Of a DNA stretch of 64,000 nucleotides, positions 8,122 through 17,634 are shown piece after piece. Under the pieces are notes generated by a model that saw only the letters and a list, made by a program, of their open reading frames with translations, did not search any database and was not told the DNA's origin. Position numbers and translations under genes: made by a program. Position 1 is the first letter of the stretch; each line of letters opens with the position of its first letter. This DNA comes from Sphingomonas montana (GTDB lineage: Bacteria; Pseudomonadota; Alphaproteobacteria; Sphingomonadales; Sphingomonadaceae). Location: contig NZ_MOLY01000037.1 of NCBI RefSeq assembly GCF_001956315.1, positions 99,731 to 163,730 of the forward strand, given 5' to 3'.

Positions 8122-9603
8122 ATGACCGTTACCATCGACATGGGCACCGGTGCCGGCGGCGCCCCGGCGCTGATGGAGCTGGAGGAACTGCTCGCCACCC
8201 GCCTGCTGGTGCAGGGGAACAGCGGCTCGGGCAAATCGCACCTCCTCCGCCGCCTGCTCGAAGGCGCCGCCCCCTGGGTCCAGCAGATCGTCGTCGATCC
8301 GGAGAGCGATTTCGTCACGCTGTCCGACCGCTACGGCCATTCGGTGGTCGAGGGTGCGGACTATAGCGAGGCCGAAATCCGCCGCATCGCCGCGCGCATC
8401 CGCGAACACCGCGTCTCCGCCGTCTTGAGCCTCGAAGGGCTCGATGCCGAGGCCCAGATGCGCTGCGCCGCCGCGTTCCTGATGGCGCTGTTCGATGCGC
8501 CGCGCGAGCATTGGTACCCCGCGCTGGTGGTGGTCGACGAGGCGCAGCTCTTCGCCCCCGCGGTCGCCGGCGAGGTCGCCGACGACGCCCGCCGCGCCTC
8601 GCTCGGTGCGATGACCAACCTGATGTGCCGCGGCCGTAAGCGTGGCCTGGCCGGCGTCATCGCGACGCAGCGCCTGGCGAAGCTTGCCAAGAACGTCGCG
8701 GCCGAGGCGTCGAATTTCCTCATGGGCCGCACCTTCCTCGACATCGACATGGCGCGCGCCGCCGATCTGCTCGGCATGGAACGCCGCCAGGCCGAACAGA
8801 TCCGCGACCTCGAACGCGGGCAGTTCCTGGCGCTTGGCCCCGCGCTCTGCCGCCGCCCGCTGTCGATCCGCATCGGGCCGGTCGAAACCTCCGCCCGCAC
8901 CTCCAGCCCCAAGCTGCTCGACATGCCAGCCGCCCCCACCGGCGAAGATGCGCAGATGCTGCTGTTCGCCGCCGCCCCGGTCGAACCGCGTGCCGCCCCG
9001 CCGATACCGCCGTCGCCGCCGCCGGCCTCTGCGGACGACCTGATCCGCGAGATCGCCCGCCCGCTGCCAATGTCCTCGCTGCTGGACAAACCCCAAGTCA
9101 GCGCCACCGAGCGCGAACGGATCATCGCTACCGTGCTGGGCGAGATCGTCGCCGAACCGGACAGCGCCTACCGCTCGCCGGCCGTGCTGTTCCAGGATTT
9201 CGGCGTCCGCTGCCGGATGCACGGCCTCGCCGACACCGGGCACGACCTCGCCCGCTTCCGCAGCCGCCTGTCGATGGCGCGCGCCGGCCTGACCGGCGGC
9301 CTCGCCGACGATGCGCGCTTCGCCCCCGCCGCCGAAATCGCCCGCGGGTTGGAAGAAGGGATGCAGGGCATCTACCTGCTCCTCGCCCGCGCTGCGCTCG
9401 ACGGCGCGCCCTGCCCCGACGATGCGGAAATCGCCGCGGTCTACGGCACCCACTCGCTCGGCCGCGTCCGTCGCCTGCTCGCCTATCTCCAGACACAGGG
9501 GCTGCTTGCGATCCATACCGACATGCGCGGCGACCGCCGCATCGGCCTCCCCGCGCTCGGCTGGATCACCGCCGCCGCCGCACCCACCGCAACACCGGAG
9601 TAG
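8122..9603 (+). CDS. HerA-like / DUF87-type ATP-binding protein
   Basis: 493-residue P-loop ATPase of the HerA/FtsK-like superfamily. Walker A is QGNSGSGKSH near residue 33, Walker B is LVVVDEAQLF, and a sensor-like stretch follows at GVIATQRLAKL. After the ATPase core comes a proline-rich linker (about residues 285-315) and a C-terminal alpha-helical region that contains no motif I know. The start at ATG 8122 puts Walker A at the usual distance; the Shine-Dalgarno is weak. The gene stands alone between the gcv riboswitch region and a nitronate monooxygenase, without NurA or other repair or defence partners, so its cellular role is unknown. Confidence 0.85.
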   Translation: MTVTIDMGTGAGGAPALMELEELLATRLLVQGNSGSGKSHLLRRLLEGAAPWVQQIVVDPESDFVTLSDRYGHSVVEGADYSEAEIRRIAARIREHRVSAVLSLEGLDAEAQMRCAAAFLMALFDAPREHWYPALVVVDEAQLFAPAVAGEVADDARRASLGAMTNLMCRGRKRGLAGVIATQRLAKLAKNVAAEASNFLMGRTFLDIDMARAADLLGMERRQAEQIRDLERGQFLALGPALCRRPLSIRIGPVETSARTSSPKLLDMPAAPTGEDAQMLLFAAAPVEPRAAPPIPPSPPPASADDLIREIARPLPMSSLLDKPQVSATERERIIATVLGEIVAEPDSAYRSPAVLFQDFGVRCRMHGLADTGHDLARFRSRLSMARAGLTGGLADDARFAPAAEIARGLEEGMQGIYLLLARAALDGAPCPDDAEIAAVYGTHSLGRVRRLLAYLQTQGLLAIHTDMRGDRRIGLPALGWITAAAAPTATPE

Positions 9604-9615
9604 TGGGCCGAGCCA

Positions 9616-9650
9616 TACCCCGGCGCAGGCTGGAGCCCAGGTGAAACACC
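9616..9650. repeat. Dispersed repeat, family C (copy)
   Basis: The stretch CCCCGGCGCAGGCTGGAGCC followed by CAGGTGAAAC matches the unit at 24361 (CCCCGGCGAAGGGTGGGGCG then CAGGTGAAAC). It occupies the front of the 222-bp gap between two plus-strand genes. Confidence 0.55.
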
Positions 9651-9694
9651 GCCGCAAACCTGCAGTGGAAAAGTAGAAAACCCAGCCCCTCCAA

Positions 9695-9722
9695 CGTCAT
9701 CTCAGCGGACGCTGGAATGACG
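9695..9722. repeat. Short palindrome related to family B
   Basis: CGTCATCTCAGCGGACGCTG with ATGACG at the far end resembles one outer arm of the longer family B units at 17472 and 48461. The inner ATTATCACT part is absent. Confidence 0.5.
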
Positions 9723-9825
9723 ACCGAGGTAACCACTCCGTTCAAACCGTCCAGCGCGCCGACCCCTTTACGCAAACGTAAAGCATCGCTTGCCTCCCGC
9801 GCGCGTTCCGATATCGTCCGTCTCC

Positions 9826-10797
9826 ATGAGCCTCCCTCCTCTCTTCGATCGGCTGCGACTGCCCGTCATCGCATCGCCGCTGTTCATCATCTCGACGCCC
9901 GATCTGGTGATCGCGCAGTGCAAGGCCGGCATCGTCGGTGCCTTCCCGGCGCTGAACGCCCGGCCCGCCGGCGTCCTCGACGAATGGCTCGCCCGCATCA
10001 CCGCGGAACTGGCGCAGCACGACCGCGACCATCCCGACAGCCCCGCCGCGCCGTTCGCGGTCAACCAGATCGTCCATCGCTCCAACGACCGGCTGGAAAC
10101 GGACCTCACGGTCTGTGCGAAGTGGAAGGTGCCGATCGTCATCACCTCGCTCGGCGCGCGGGCGGACCTGAACGATGCGGTCCATAGCTGGGGCGGCATC
10201 ACGCTGCACGACGTCATCGACGACCGCTTCGCGCGCAAGGCGGTGGAAAAGGGCGCAGACGGCCTGATCGCGGTCGCGGCCGGTGCAGGCGGCCATGCCG
10301 GCACGCTGTCGCCCTTCGCGCTGGTGCGCGAGATTCGCGACTGGTTCGACGGCCCGCTGATCCTGTCGGGCGCGATCGCCAACGGCGCGTCGGTGCTGGC
10401 CGCGCAGGCGATGGGCGCGGACCTCGCCTATATCGGATCATTGTTCATCGCCGCGACGGAGGCCAATGCCGACGCGGCGTACAAGCAGGGCATCGTCGAC
10501 GGTCGCGCGGCCGACATCGTCTATTCCAACCTGTTCACCGGGGTGCACGGCAATTATCTGCGCGCCTCGATCGTGGCGGCCGGACTGGATCCCGACGCAC
10601 TGCCCGAAGGCGACCTCAAGACGATGGATTTCGGCACCGGCGCCGGCAAGACCAAGGCCTGGCGCGACATCTGGGGGTCCGGCCAGGGCATCGGCGCTGT
10701 CCGCGCCGTTGAACCGACCAGCGCGATGGTGGCCCGCCTCACGAACGAATATGCGACCGCGATCGCCAATCTGCGGATCCGCGCGGGACTGAACTGA
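9826..10797 (+). CDS. NAD(P)H-dependent nitronate monooxygenase family
   Basis: 323-residue FMN-binding TIM-barrel protein of the nitronate monooxygenase / 2-nitropropane dioxygenase family, which oxidises alkyl nitronates. The signature elements are LPVIASPLFIIS at the N-terminus, the catalytic His in GAGGHAGTLSPF, and the phosphate-binding segment LSGAIANGASVLAAQAMGADLAYIGS. The ATG at 9826 was preferred over an upstream TTG because it begins at the conserved barrel start. Related proteins also include enoyl reductases, so the substrate is uncertain. It is monocistronic and convergent with the RcdA-like gene. Confidence 0.88.
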   Translation: MSLPPLFDRLRLPVIASPLFIISTPDLVIAQCKAGIVGAFPALNARPAGVLDEWLARITAELAQHDRDHPDSPAAPFAVNQIVHRSNDRLETDLTVCAKWKVPIVITSLGARADLNDAVHSWGGITLHDVIDDRFARKAVEKGADGLIAVAAGAGGHAGTLSPFALVREIRDWFDGPLILSGAIANGASVLAAQAMGADLAYIGSLFIAATEANADAAYKQGIVDGRAADIVYSNLFTGVHGNYLRASIVAAGLDPDALPEGDLKTMDFGTGAGKTKAWRDIWGSGQGIGAVRAVEPTSAMVARLTNEYATAIANLRIRAGLN

Positions 10798-10824
10798 CGC
10801 CGCGGTAGATCGCGCCCCGCACCG

Positions 10825-11274
10825 CTACCAGGCGCGCTCCAGCCGCCGGATCAGCGTCCGCGCCGGTCCGTCGGCGCCGGTCGTCCCCAGCGCCATGCCG
10901 GTTTCCAGGCGTCGCACCCGATCGTGCAGGTCGCGGCTGGCCACGATCAGCTGCTGCGCGACAACCGGCAGCGGCGCGATCGCACCGGCTTCGCTGATGA
11001 CCGCATCGCCCAGCGGTCGCCGCGGCAGGCCCGACATGTCACGCACGCCCCCCGTACGCCGGGTCAACAGCCACGCCACGACATGCATCAGCCGCGTCGT
11101 GACCTTCAGCGATTCGCACGAGAACAGCACCCGGTCGCGCGGCGACAGCATGTCGCGCTCCGCCCGCCCCTGCGCGTCGAAATATCCACGCGCTTCATCC
11201 GCAAGGATCAGCGCCTCGGTATGCAGCGCATTGATCAGTCGCCCGGTCAGACCGTTTCGGTCGTCGTCCCCCAC
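10825..11274 (-). CDS. rcdA: RcdA-like protein (DUF1465)
   Basis: About 149 residues, largely alpha-helical, matching the DUF1465 family whose Caulobacter member RcdA is the adaptor that helps ClpXP degrade CtrA. Typical parts are ALILADEARGYFD, LSPRDRVLFSCESLKVTTRLMH and the C-terminal DLHDRVRRLE. The GTG at 11274 was chosen because GGAGAG lies 6 bases upstream; a GTG at 11313 in the same frame lacks a Shine-Dalgarno. The gene lies downstream of a DUF465 gene on the same strand. Function by homology only: cell-cycle control through regulated proteolysis is plausible in a sphingomonad. Confidence 0.75.
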   Translation of the reverse strand: MGDDDRNGLTGRLINALHTEALILADEARGYFDAQGRAERDMLSPRDRVLFSCESLKVTTRLMHVVAWLLTRRTGGVRDMSGLPRRPLGDAVISEAGAIAPLPVVAQQLIVASRDLHDRVRRLETGMALGTTGADGPARTLIRRLERAW

Positions 11275-11393
11275 CGCCGTCTCTCCATCACGCGTTCCCT
11301 TGATCGATGGCACGTCCGCCGCGGCGCGGGAACCGGCTAAACATGCTTAACGCCGCCGCGTGCGACGAACCGCATGTCCGGCCACAGGGGTGG

Positions 11394-11585
11394 TCAGGCG
11401 ATGATGTCTGGGACCAGCATGTCCTCTGCCTGCGCGATCTCGTCGCGCAGCCGCAGCTTGCGCCGCTTCAACCGGGCCAACTGCAACTCGTCCCGCACCG
11501 TCGCCGCGTTCAGCGCCGCGATCGCGTCGTCCAGGTCGCGATGCGCGATCCGCATCTGTTCGATCCGCCGCGTCAGCTCATCCAT
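11394..11585 (-). CDS. DUF465 / YdcH-family small protein
   Basis: 63-residue helical, highly charged protein of the DUF465 family (YdcH-like), whose function is not established. The family pattern is visible as HRDLDDAI then DELQLARLKRRKLRLRDEIA. The ATG at 11585 gives the usual family length; an in-frame GTG-type extension upstream adds an unconserved segment and was rejected. It is divergent from a second DUF465 gene at 11786, and the two starts are 200 bp apart. Confidence 0.82.
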   Translation of the reverse strand: MDELTRRIEQMRIAHRDLDDAIAALNAATVRDELQLARLKRRKLRLRDEIAQAEDMLVPDIIA

Positions 11586-11699
11586 GCCAAATGTTCCCGA
11601 CCCGCGCTGCCACGCTCCCGGAATAGGGACGAAACGAGCGCCGCTCAAGCTGTATGGAACGCCTGGCTCGACTGGTCGCGCTCTGGCCTGCGGCCCGTC

Positions 11700-11705
11700 T
11701 ATAAT
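11700..11705 (+). promoter_or_regulatory. Possible -10 box ahead of the second DUF465 gene
   Basis: A perfect TATAAT lies 80 bases before the ATG at 11786 in an otherwise GC-rich stretch. No good -35 is seen at normal spacing. Confidence 0.3.
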
Positions 11706-11785
11706 CGTGCTTAACGGGCCTGACAGCGTGCCCGATCGATGATCTAATGCGTCGCTTCTGATGGCTTGAAAAGGAGACCCTCTCG

Positions 11786-11941
11786 ATGGAGACCGGACAT
11801 TCCTCGGCGTTGATCGCCAAGCATGCGGGGCTGGATGCGCGCATCCACGCGGAACGCACCCGGCCCGCGCCGGACGAAACGCTGCTCGCCCGCCTGAAGA
11901 AACAGAAATTGCGGATCAAGGAAGCCCTGTCGGACGACTGA
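11786..11941 (+). CDS. Second DUF465 / YdcH-family small protein
   Basis: A 51-codon gene starting at ATG 11786 with AAGGAG 9 bases upstream and ending in TGA. The product begins METGHSSALIAKHAGLDARI and ends ARLKKQKLRIKEALSDD, fitting the DUF465 pattern of an N-terminal KHxxLDxxI and a C-terminal LKxxKLxxKE helix. It is divergent from another DUF465 gene (11394-11585), suggesting an old duplication and perhaps a shared control region. Function is unknown. Confidence 0.85.
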   Translation: METGHSSALIAKHAGLDARIHAERTRPAPDETLLARLKKQKLRIKEALSDD

Positions 11942-12011
11942 CCGCCGCCCCGGGTCGCCGGCCGGACAATCGTTTCCTGCGGCGGCCCGATCGTTCGCGT
12001 TCATACGTGAA

Positions 12012-12410
12012 TCATGTTCCGGCTGTCGTCGGCGGATCGTTCTCGGCTGTCGACGCGTCCGCCGGTTCCGACGCGGTATCCATGCTGGTCGCATGTATCC
12101 TGCGGACGTGCCGTGGATCGACCGGCCGGTCGAACGCAATGCCGACCTGTCCCGGCCTGATCCATGCGACACGCGCATCGACGATGCCGATGCTGCGCAG
12201 TTCCATTGTCAAACGCTCGCCGACCGCGAACGACTGCCCGGTTTCGGCCATCATGCCCCCGGCGGACAGGTTTCGCACGCGAAGCATGGCCACTGGCTCG
12301 CCGAGCCGTACGGCCGTCGCCTCTAGGAACATGCCGTCCTTGGCGTGGATGCGTTCCTGCGCGCCTGCCACTTCGTCCTGATTCCGCGCGATAGCGAAAC
12401 GATCGTCCAC
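12012..12410 (-). CDS. PilZ-domain protein
   Basis: 132-residue cytoplasmic protein with a PilZ-like beta-barrel: the segment VRNLSAGGMMAETG is the NxSxGG part of the c-di-GMP binding motif, and the later VAWIRPGQVGIAFDRPVD is the usual strand pair. The RxxxR element expected before the barrel is weak (EATAVRLGEP). It starts at GTG 12410 with AGGAG 8 bases upstream. It lies 86 bp downstream of dksA on the same strand. It may be a c-di-GMP effector; a GGDEF enzyme is encoded at 62319. Confidence 0.8.
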   Translation of the reverse strand: MDDRFAIARNQDEVAGAQERIHAKDGMFLEATAVRLGEPVAMLRVRNLSAGGMMAETGQSFAVGERLTMELRSIGIVDARVAWIRPGQVGIAFDRPVDPRHVRRIHATSMDTASEPADASTAENDPPTTAGT

Positions 12411-12496
12411 CTTGTCGCTCCTGCCCTGTCCCCGCCGCAGTGCCGGCTGGCTTGGAATAGAACGACAGGTTCGGCGAAAGCATTAATCGCGTTAAG

Positions 12497-12958
12497 TCAT
12501 TCCTCCCGCGAAACCTTTTCGTTGCGTTCGTGGCGTTCCTGCGCCTCGACCGTCATCGTTGCGATCGGCCGCGCCTCCAGCCGGGCCAGCGAGATCGGTT
12601 CGCCCGTGACGTCGCAATAGCCATATTCTCCCGCATCGATCCGGCGCAGTGCCGCCTCGATCTTGGAAATCAGCTTGCGCTGGCGATCGCGGGTGCGCAG
12701 TTCGATCGACCAGTCGGTTTCGCTGGACGCACGATCGGTCGAATCCGCCTCGCGCAGCGTATCGGTCTGCAACTGGGCCAGCGTCCCCTGCGATTCCTTC
12801 AGGATCGCGTCCTTCCAGTCGAGCAGCTTGCGCCGGAAATAGCGTTGCTGCGCCGGGTTCATGAATTCTTCGTCGGACGACGGTCTGTAGTCGGGACGGG
12901 AAACGTCCTGCGCCAGATCGCCCGCGTCCGCAGCCTCCGTTGCCGCCGTCGCCATCAT
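12497..12958 (-). CDS. dksA: DksA/TraR-family RNA polymerase-binding protein
   Basis: 153-residue DksA homologue, a secondary-channel regulator of RNA polymerase that works with ppGpp. The coiled-coil tip keeps the acidic pair in the DxxDRA motif (D72, D75). The zinc finger is degenerate: only C115 remains, while the other three ligand positions are T118, T136 and A139. The surrounding GEPISLARLEARPIATM is otherwise conserved. The ATG at 12958 has GGAGAG 8 bases upstream; the next codon is also ATG. Loss of zinc ligands is seen in other DksA paralogues that work in zinc limitation, and may simply be typical of this clade. Confidence 0.9.
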   Translation of the reverse strand: MMATAATEAADAGDLAQDVSRPDYRPSSDEEFMNPAQQRYFRRKLLDWKDAILKESQGTLAQLQTDTLREADSTDRASSETDWSIELRTRDRQRKLISKIEAALRRIDAGEYGYCDVTGEPISLARLEARPIATMTVEAQERHERNEKVSREE

Positions 12959-13379
12959 GGTTTCCGCTCTCCTCGCACCGCCACGATCCGATGATCGGCA
13001 GGGCATCCGGGGCGGGCCTATATCGCCCGCGGGTGGCAGGCACAAGCAGACCGAGCCATGAAGCAACATGCTGGGAAACCGCGGATTGTCATGCTTTCGC
13101 AGCATTTCCGGATCGGCCGCAAACCCGCATCGATTCGCGCGGACGATCCCGAATGGTCGCCCTCCGGTTGCAAAGATCTTTCGTCCCGCTGTGGGACGGT
13201 CGCCGTCCACGCCCAGCGCGCGACGTGAAATCCAGCTGTTCCGCCAATCAAAAGACGGTTAACAAGTTTGCGGTTAGGAAATTATTCTGCATTTCATCGT
13301 CTATCACCGGTGGGACGATCCCGGGTCATGGCGTGATCGCTAGGACTCCGGCGATGGAACAGAACGGAAAGACACAACG
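12959..13379. other. 421-bp non-coding gap between dksA and the Asn/Gln-repeat gene
   Basis: No convincing gene. An open frame of 56 codons (13058-13228) lacks a Shine-Dalgarno and any recognisable family. The right half is AT-richer, with GGTTAACAAG and GGTTAGGAAATTATT around 13258-13290, and probably holds the promoter of the gene at 13380. Confidence 0.5.
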
Positions 13380-14297
<918 letters not shown>

Positions 14298-14647
14298 CCC
14301 CAGGCCCGACAACCATCCGACAGAAGCGGGCGTAAGGGCTGGGTTAGCGGGATCGCTACCGTGTGTGACACTGGTCCCCCACGCCCACGCAGTCGGTATC
14401 TAAACCCCAGGTTGCTCACATAAAGTCGGACATCGCGACGACGTCAGCTTCACAAGCTGACCGCCGATCCTCGCCGACTACACCGCAAAAAACCCCCCGG
14501 ATTGCTCCGAAGGGTTTGTCGGTGAACGCGACTACCGTGGACTTTGCCACATCCGGCTAAATAGCTCGAACATCTTCAAGCACTCGATCGGCCCGCAAAC
14601 GTTCCGGCTCCGACCCCAGACAGGTCGAAGCCGCGCAGCCTAACCGA
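14298..14647. other. 350-bp gap with a terminator but no clear gene
   Basis: No gene is supported. The region carries the minus-strand terminator at 14487-14516 and a perfect small hairpin GTCAGCTTcacAAGCTGAC near 14443-14461, which resembles an anticodon arm, but the flanking D and T arms of a tRNA are missing. Confidence 0.5.
14487..14516 (-). terminator. Rho-independent terminator
   Basis: On the minus strand an 11-bp stem (AACCCTTCGGA / TCCGGGGGGTT, two G-T pairs) with a GCAA tetraloop is followed directly by TTTTTT. It is the best intrinsic terminator in the window. It would end transcripts from the secreted-protein gene at 14648-15232, whose stop is about 130 bases upstream. Confidence 0.8.
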
Positions 14648-15232
14648 TCAATTGCCCGATGGCTTGGCGTCCGCGGCGGGCGTTGCCGCCGGTGCGGCCT
14701 TAGCGGCCGCCGTGTCGAGTTCGGCGGCGGTCATGCCGATGACCGGGCCGCTGGCCCCGGCCGCGAACGAACTGATCGGCAACTTCACTTTGTTCTTGGT
14801 CGTCGCGACCGTCGCGAACTCGCCGTCCACGGACTCGATCTTTCCGACCGTCCCGCCGGATGTGTCCATCACGGTCGTCCCCGCCGTGATCTGCGCGGCC
14901 AGCTTGGCCTGTCGTTCCGCGGTCGCACCCGATGCTGCGGCCTCGACCTGCGCCTTGGTCAGCCCGATCACCGGGCCGTTCGCACCGGCGGCAAAGGACG
15001 ACAATGGCAGTCGCACCTCGACCGTGCCGGTCGACAGCACCGCCAGATCGCCTTCGACCGACTTGATGGTGCCGACGGTGCCGCCGGCAACATCGGTCAC
15101 GGTTGCGCCCGCCTTCACGGATGTCGCGGCCGATGGCGCGGCGGTGGCGGGTGCCGTCGTCTGTGCGGTCGTCTGCGCCTGGGCGCCGCCTGCCAGCGTT
15201 GCGAGACCCGCGAGAATGATGATGGACTTCAT
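14648..15232 (-). CDS. Secreted protein with two internal repeats
   Basis: 194 residues with a clear Sec signal peptide ([20 protein letters not shown]). A Thr/Ala-rich linker follows, then two homologous units of about 57 residues (roughly 41-97 and 114-170), each reading GxTVxDxxGGTVGxIxSVxG and then LPxSSFAAGAxGPVIGxT. The G-T-V-G-x-I pattern resembles the strand pairs of PRC-barrel or KOW-like small beta barrels, but the family is not certain. ATG 15232 has GGGAGAA 8 bases upstream. Probably periplasmic. Function unknown. Confidence 0.8.
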   Translation of the reverse strand: MKSIIILAGLATLAGGAQAQTTAQTTAPATAAPSAATSVKAGATVTDVAGGTVGTIKSVEGDLAVLSTGTVEVRLPLSSFAAGANGPVIGLTKAQVEAAASGATAERQAKLAAQITAGTTVMDTSGGTVGKIESVDGEFATVATTKNKVKLPISSFAAGASGPVIGMTAAELDTAAAKAAPAATPAADAKPSGN

Positions 15233-15404
15233 GATTTCGTTCTCCCTCGCCTTCCAAACTGGCGATCATGGTCCCCGTTCCAAGCAAAATCGTTACGGAC
15301 TCGGACAAGACGCGCCGTACCGACGACGAGCCGTGCATTGGCGTTGCGACCGGACGGGATCGGACAGGCTTGCCGGCGGCCCGCCCCCCCGGCATAGGCG
15401 GGCA

Positions 15405-16679
15405 ATGCATGACATTCGCCTGATCCGGGACGATCCCGCCGCCTTCGACGCCGGTCTTGCCCGCCGCGGCCTGGAACCGCAGGCCGCCGCCCTTGCCGCG
15501 CTCGATACCGACCGCCGCCAGCTGCAGACCGCGCTGCAGGGCGCGCAGACCCGCCGGAACGAGGCGTCGAAGGCGATCGGCGCCGCCAAGGCCCAGCGCG
15601 ACGACGTTACTGCCGCCGCGCTGATGGAAGAGGTCGCCACGCTGAAACGGCGCATGCCGGAAATGGAGGCGGAGGCCGCGGCGATCGGCGCCGACCTCGA
15701 AACCCGGCTCGCGGCCATCCCCAACCTGCCCGCCACCGACGTGCCGGACGGCGCGGACGAGGACGACAATGTCGAGATCAAGCGCTGGGGCACCCCCCGC
15801 GCGATCGAGAACCCGCGCGAACATCCCGATTTCGCCCCTGCGCTCGGGCTGGATTTCGAGGCGGCCGCCGCCATGTCCGGTGCCCGGTTCGCCGTGCTGC
15901 GCGGGCAGATGGCCCGGCTCAACCGCGCGCTCGGCCAGTATATGCTCGATCGCCAGACCGAGGCGAACGGCTATACCGAGGTCGCGCCGCCGCTGCTCGT
16001 CCGGTCGGATGCGCTGTTCGGCACCGGCCAGCTGCCGAAATTCTCGGACGACCTGTTCCGCACCACGGACGACCGCTGGCTGATTCCCACCGCGGAGGTC
16101 AGCCTGACCAATCTGGTGCGCGACCACATCCTGGACGAGGCCGCGCTGCCGCTGCGCTTCACCGCGCTCACGCCCTGCTTCCGGTCGGAGGCGGGCGCCG
16201 CCGGTCGTGATACGCGCGGGCTGATCCGTCAGCACCAGTTCGAAAAGGTCGAAATGGTGTCGGTCGTCGCCGCCGAACATGGCCCGGCCGAACTGGAACG
16301 CATGACCGCGGCCGCGGAATCGATCCTGGAGGGCCTGGACCTGCCTTATCGCCGCATGCTGCTCTGCGCCGGCGACATGGGGTTCGCCGCCACCCGCACC
16401 TATGATCTGGAGGTCTGGCTGCCCGGCCAGGACCGCTATCGCGAAATCTCCAGCTGTTCCTGGTGCGGCGATTTCCAGGCGCGCCGCATGGCCGCGCGCT
16501 ACCGGCCGACGGCCGATGCGAAGGGCACGCGCTTCGTCCACACCCTCAACGGTTCGGGCCTCGCGGTCGGGCGGACGCTCGTCGCGGTACTGGAAAACTA
16601 CCAGCAGCCGGACGGCTCGGTGATCGTGCCGGACGTGCTGCGCCCCTATGCGAAGCTGGACCGACTGGACCCCGCCTGA
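15405..16679 (+). CDS. serS: Seryl-tRNA synthetase
   Basis: 424-residue class II aminoacyl-tRNA synthetase charging tRNA-Ser (and tRNA-Sec where present). The N-terminal tRNA-binding coiled coil spans about residues 28-105. Catalytic motif 2 is [21 protein letters not shown] and motif 3 is the [12 protein letters not shown] stretch; TAEVSLTNL is the serine-binding TxE loop. The ATG at 15405 gives the conserved [11 protein letters not shown] start. Its stop codon overlaps the surE start by one base (TGATG), so the two genes are cotranscribed. Confidence 0.97.
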   Translation: MHDIRLIRDDPAAFDAGLARRGLEPQAAALAALDTDRRQLQTALQGAQTRRNEASKAIGAAKAQRDDVTAAALMEEVATLKRRMPEMEAEAAAIGADLETRLAAIPNLPATDVPDGADEDDNVEIKRWGTPRAIENPREHPDFAPALGLDFEAAAAMSGARFAVLRGQMARLNRALGQYMLDRQTEANGYTEVAPPLLVRSDALFGTGQLPKFSDDLFRTTDDRWLIPTAEVSLTNLVRDHILDEAALPLRFTALTPCFRSEAGAAGRDTRGLIRQHQFEKVEMVSVVAAEHGPAELERMTAAAESILEGLDLPYRRMLLCAGDMGFAATRTYDLEVWLPGQDRYREISSCSWCGDFQARRMAARYRPTADAKGTRFVHTLNGSGLAVGRTLVAVLENYQQPDGSVIVPDVLRPYAKLDRLDPA

Positions 16680-17440
16680 TGCGCATCCTGCTGACCAACG
16701 ACGACGGCATTGATGCGCGCGGGTTGAAGGTCCTGGAAGGCATAGCGCGCAAATTCTCCGACGATATCTTCGTCGTCGCCCCGTCGGAAGAACAGTCGGG
16801 CGCCGGCCATTCGCTCACCCTCTCGCGCCCGGTCCGTATCCGCAAGCATGGCGACCGGCGCTGGTCGGTCACCGGCACGCCGACGGACAGCGTGATGGTG
16901 GCGCTGCTCGAACTGTCGCCGGACGGCAAGCCCGACCTCATCCTCTCCGGCGTCAACCGCGGCGCGAACCTGGGTGAGGACGTGACCTATTCCGGCACCG
17001 TGTCCGCCGCGATGGAGGGGGCGCTGGCCGGCGTCCGCTCGATCGCGCTGAGCCAGGTCTATGCGCGGGAGGCGAAGGGCGACGCCATCCCGTTCGAGGC
17101 CGCGATCGAATGGGGCGAACGCGTGCTGCGCCCGCTGATCGACCGGCCGTTCGTGCCGGGCACGCTCGTCAACGTGAACTTCCCTGCGCTCCCCGCCGCG
17201 GCAGTCAAGGGCGTCCGCGTCGTGTCGCAGGGGATACGCGACTATGGCCGCGGCACGCTCGTCCGCGGCACCGATCCGCGCGGCTTCCCCTATTACTGGT
17301 TCGGCCTCGGCCCCACAGTCCACACCCCCGCGCACGCCACCGATCTGGAGGCGATCGAGGACGGCTATGTCGCGGTCACCCCGCTCCACCTCGATCTGAC
17401 CCATGGCCCCTCGCTCGATGCGCTAAGGGCGCTGTACTGA
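16679..17440 (+). CDS. surE: 5'/3'-nucleotidase SurE
   Basis: 253-residue metal-dependent phosphatase acting on nucleoside monophosphates and short polyphosphate. The metal site is in the N-terminal ILLTNDDGIDA (paired Asp) with the later SGVNRGANLG asparagine; APSEEQSGAGHS supplies the catalytic loop. It begins in the TGATG overlap with serS. The order serS-surE-nlpD-like is a conserved neighbourhood in proteobacteria, here without the usual pcm methyltransferase between surE and the lipoprotein. Confidence 0.96.
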   Translation: MRILLTNDDGIDARGLKVLEGIARKFSDDIFVVAPSEEQSGAGHSLTLSRPVRIRKHGDRRWSVTGTPTDSVMVALLELSPDGKPDLILSGVNRGANLGEDVTYSGTVSAAMEGALAGVRSIALSQVYAREAKGDAIPFEAAIEWGERVLRPLIDRPFVPGTLVNVNFPALPAAAVKGVRVVSQGIRDYGRGTLVRGTDPRGFPYYWFGLGPTVHTPAHATDLEAIEDGYVAVTPLHLDLTHGPSLDALRALY

Positions 17441-17471
17441 CGCGTGTCGCGGCTTCGCGGAACCCCGCCCC

Positions 17472-17567
17472 CGTCATCCTGACCAAAGTCAGGATCCATT
17501 ATCACTCCGCCGGCAGATTATACCCAAACCGTAGTGATACTGGATCCCAGCGTCCGCTGGGATGACG
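17472..17567. repeat. Dispersed palindrome, family B (copy 1)
   Basis: The unit runs from CGTCATCCTGAC to GGGATGACG. Inner arms are GGATCCATTATCACT and AGTGATACTGGATCC around a variable centre. It fills the gap between surE and the LysM/LytM lipoprotein gene. Other copies: 48461, 51562, 60021. Confidence 0.75.
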
Positions 17568-17634
17568 TGCCCGGCGCGTTCGGCGAAGCCCCCCAGGCAG
17601 TTGCACCACATCCCACATCGGCTAGGACGGCCGC

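Noticed and set aside
13058..13228. 56-codon plus-strand ORF in the gap after dksA
   Set aside because: No Shine-Dalgarno, no known family and normal composition for chance frames in this GC-rich DNA.
13258..13290. Possible CtrA-type TTAA site before the gene at 13380
   Set aside because: The spacing between the TTAA-like halves is 11 rather than 7 bases.
14415..14480. tRNA-like arm GTCAGCTTcacAAGCTGAC
   Set aside because: An acceptor stem, D arm and T arm could not be drawn around it, so it is only a hairpin.
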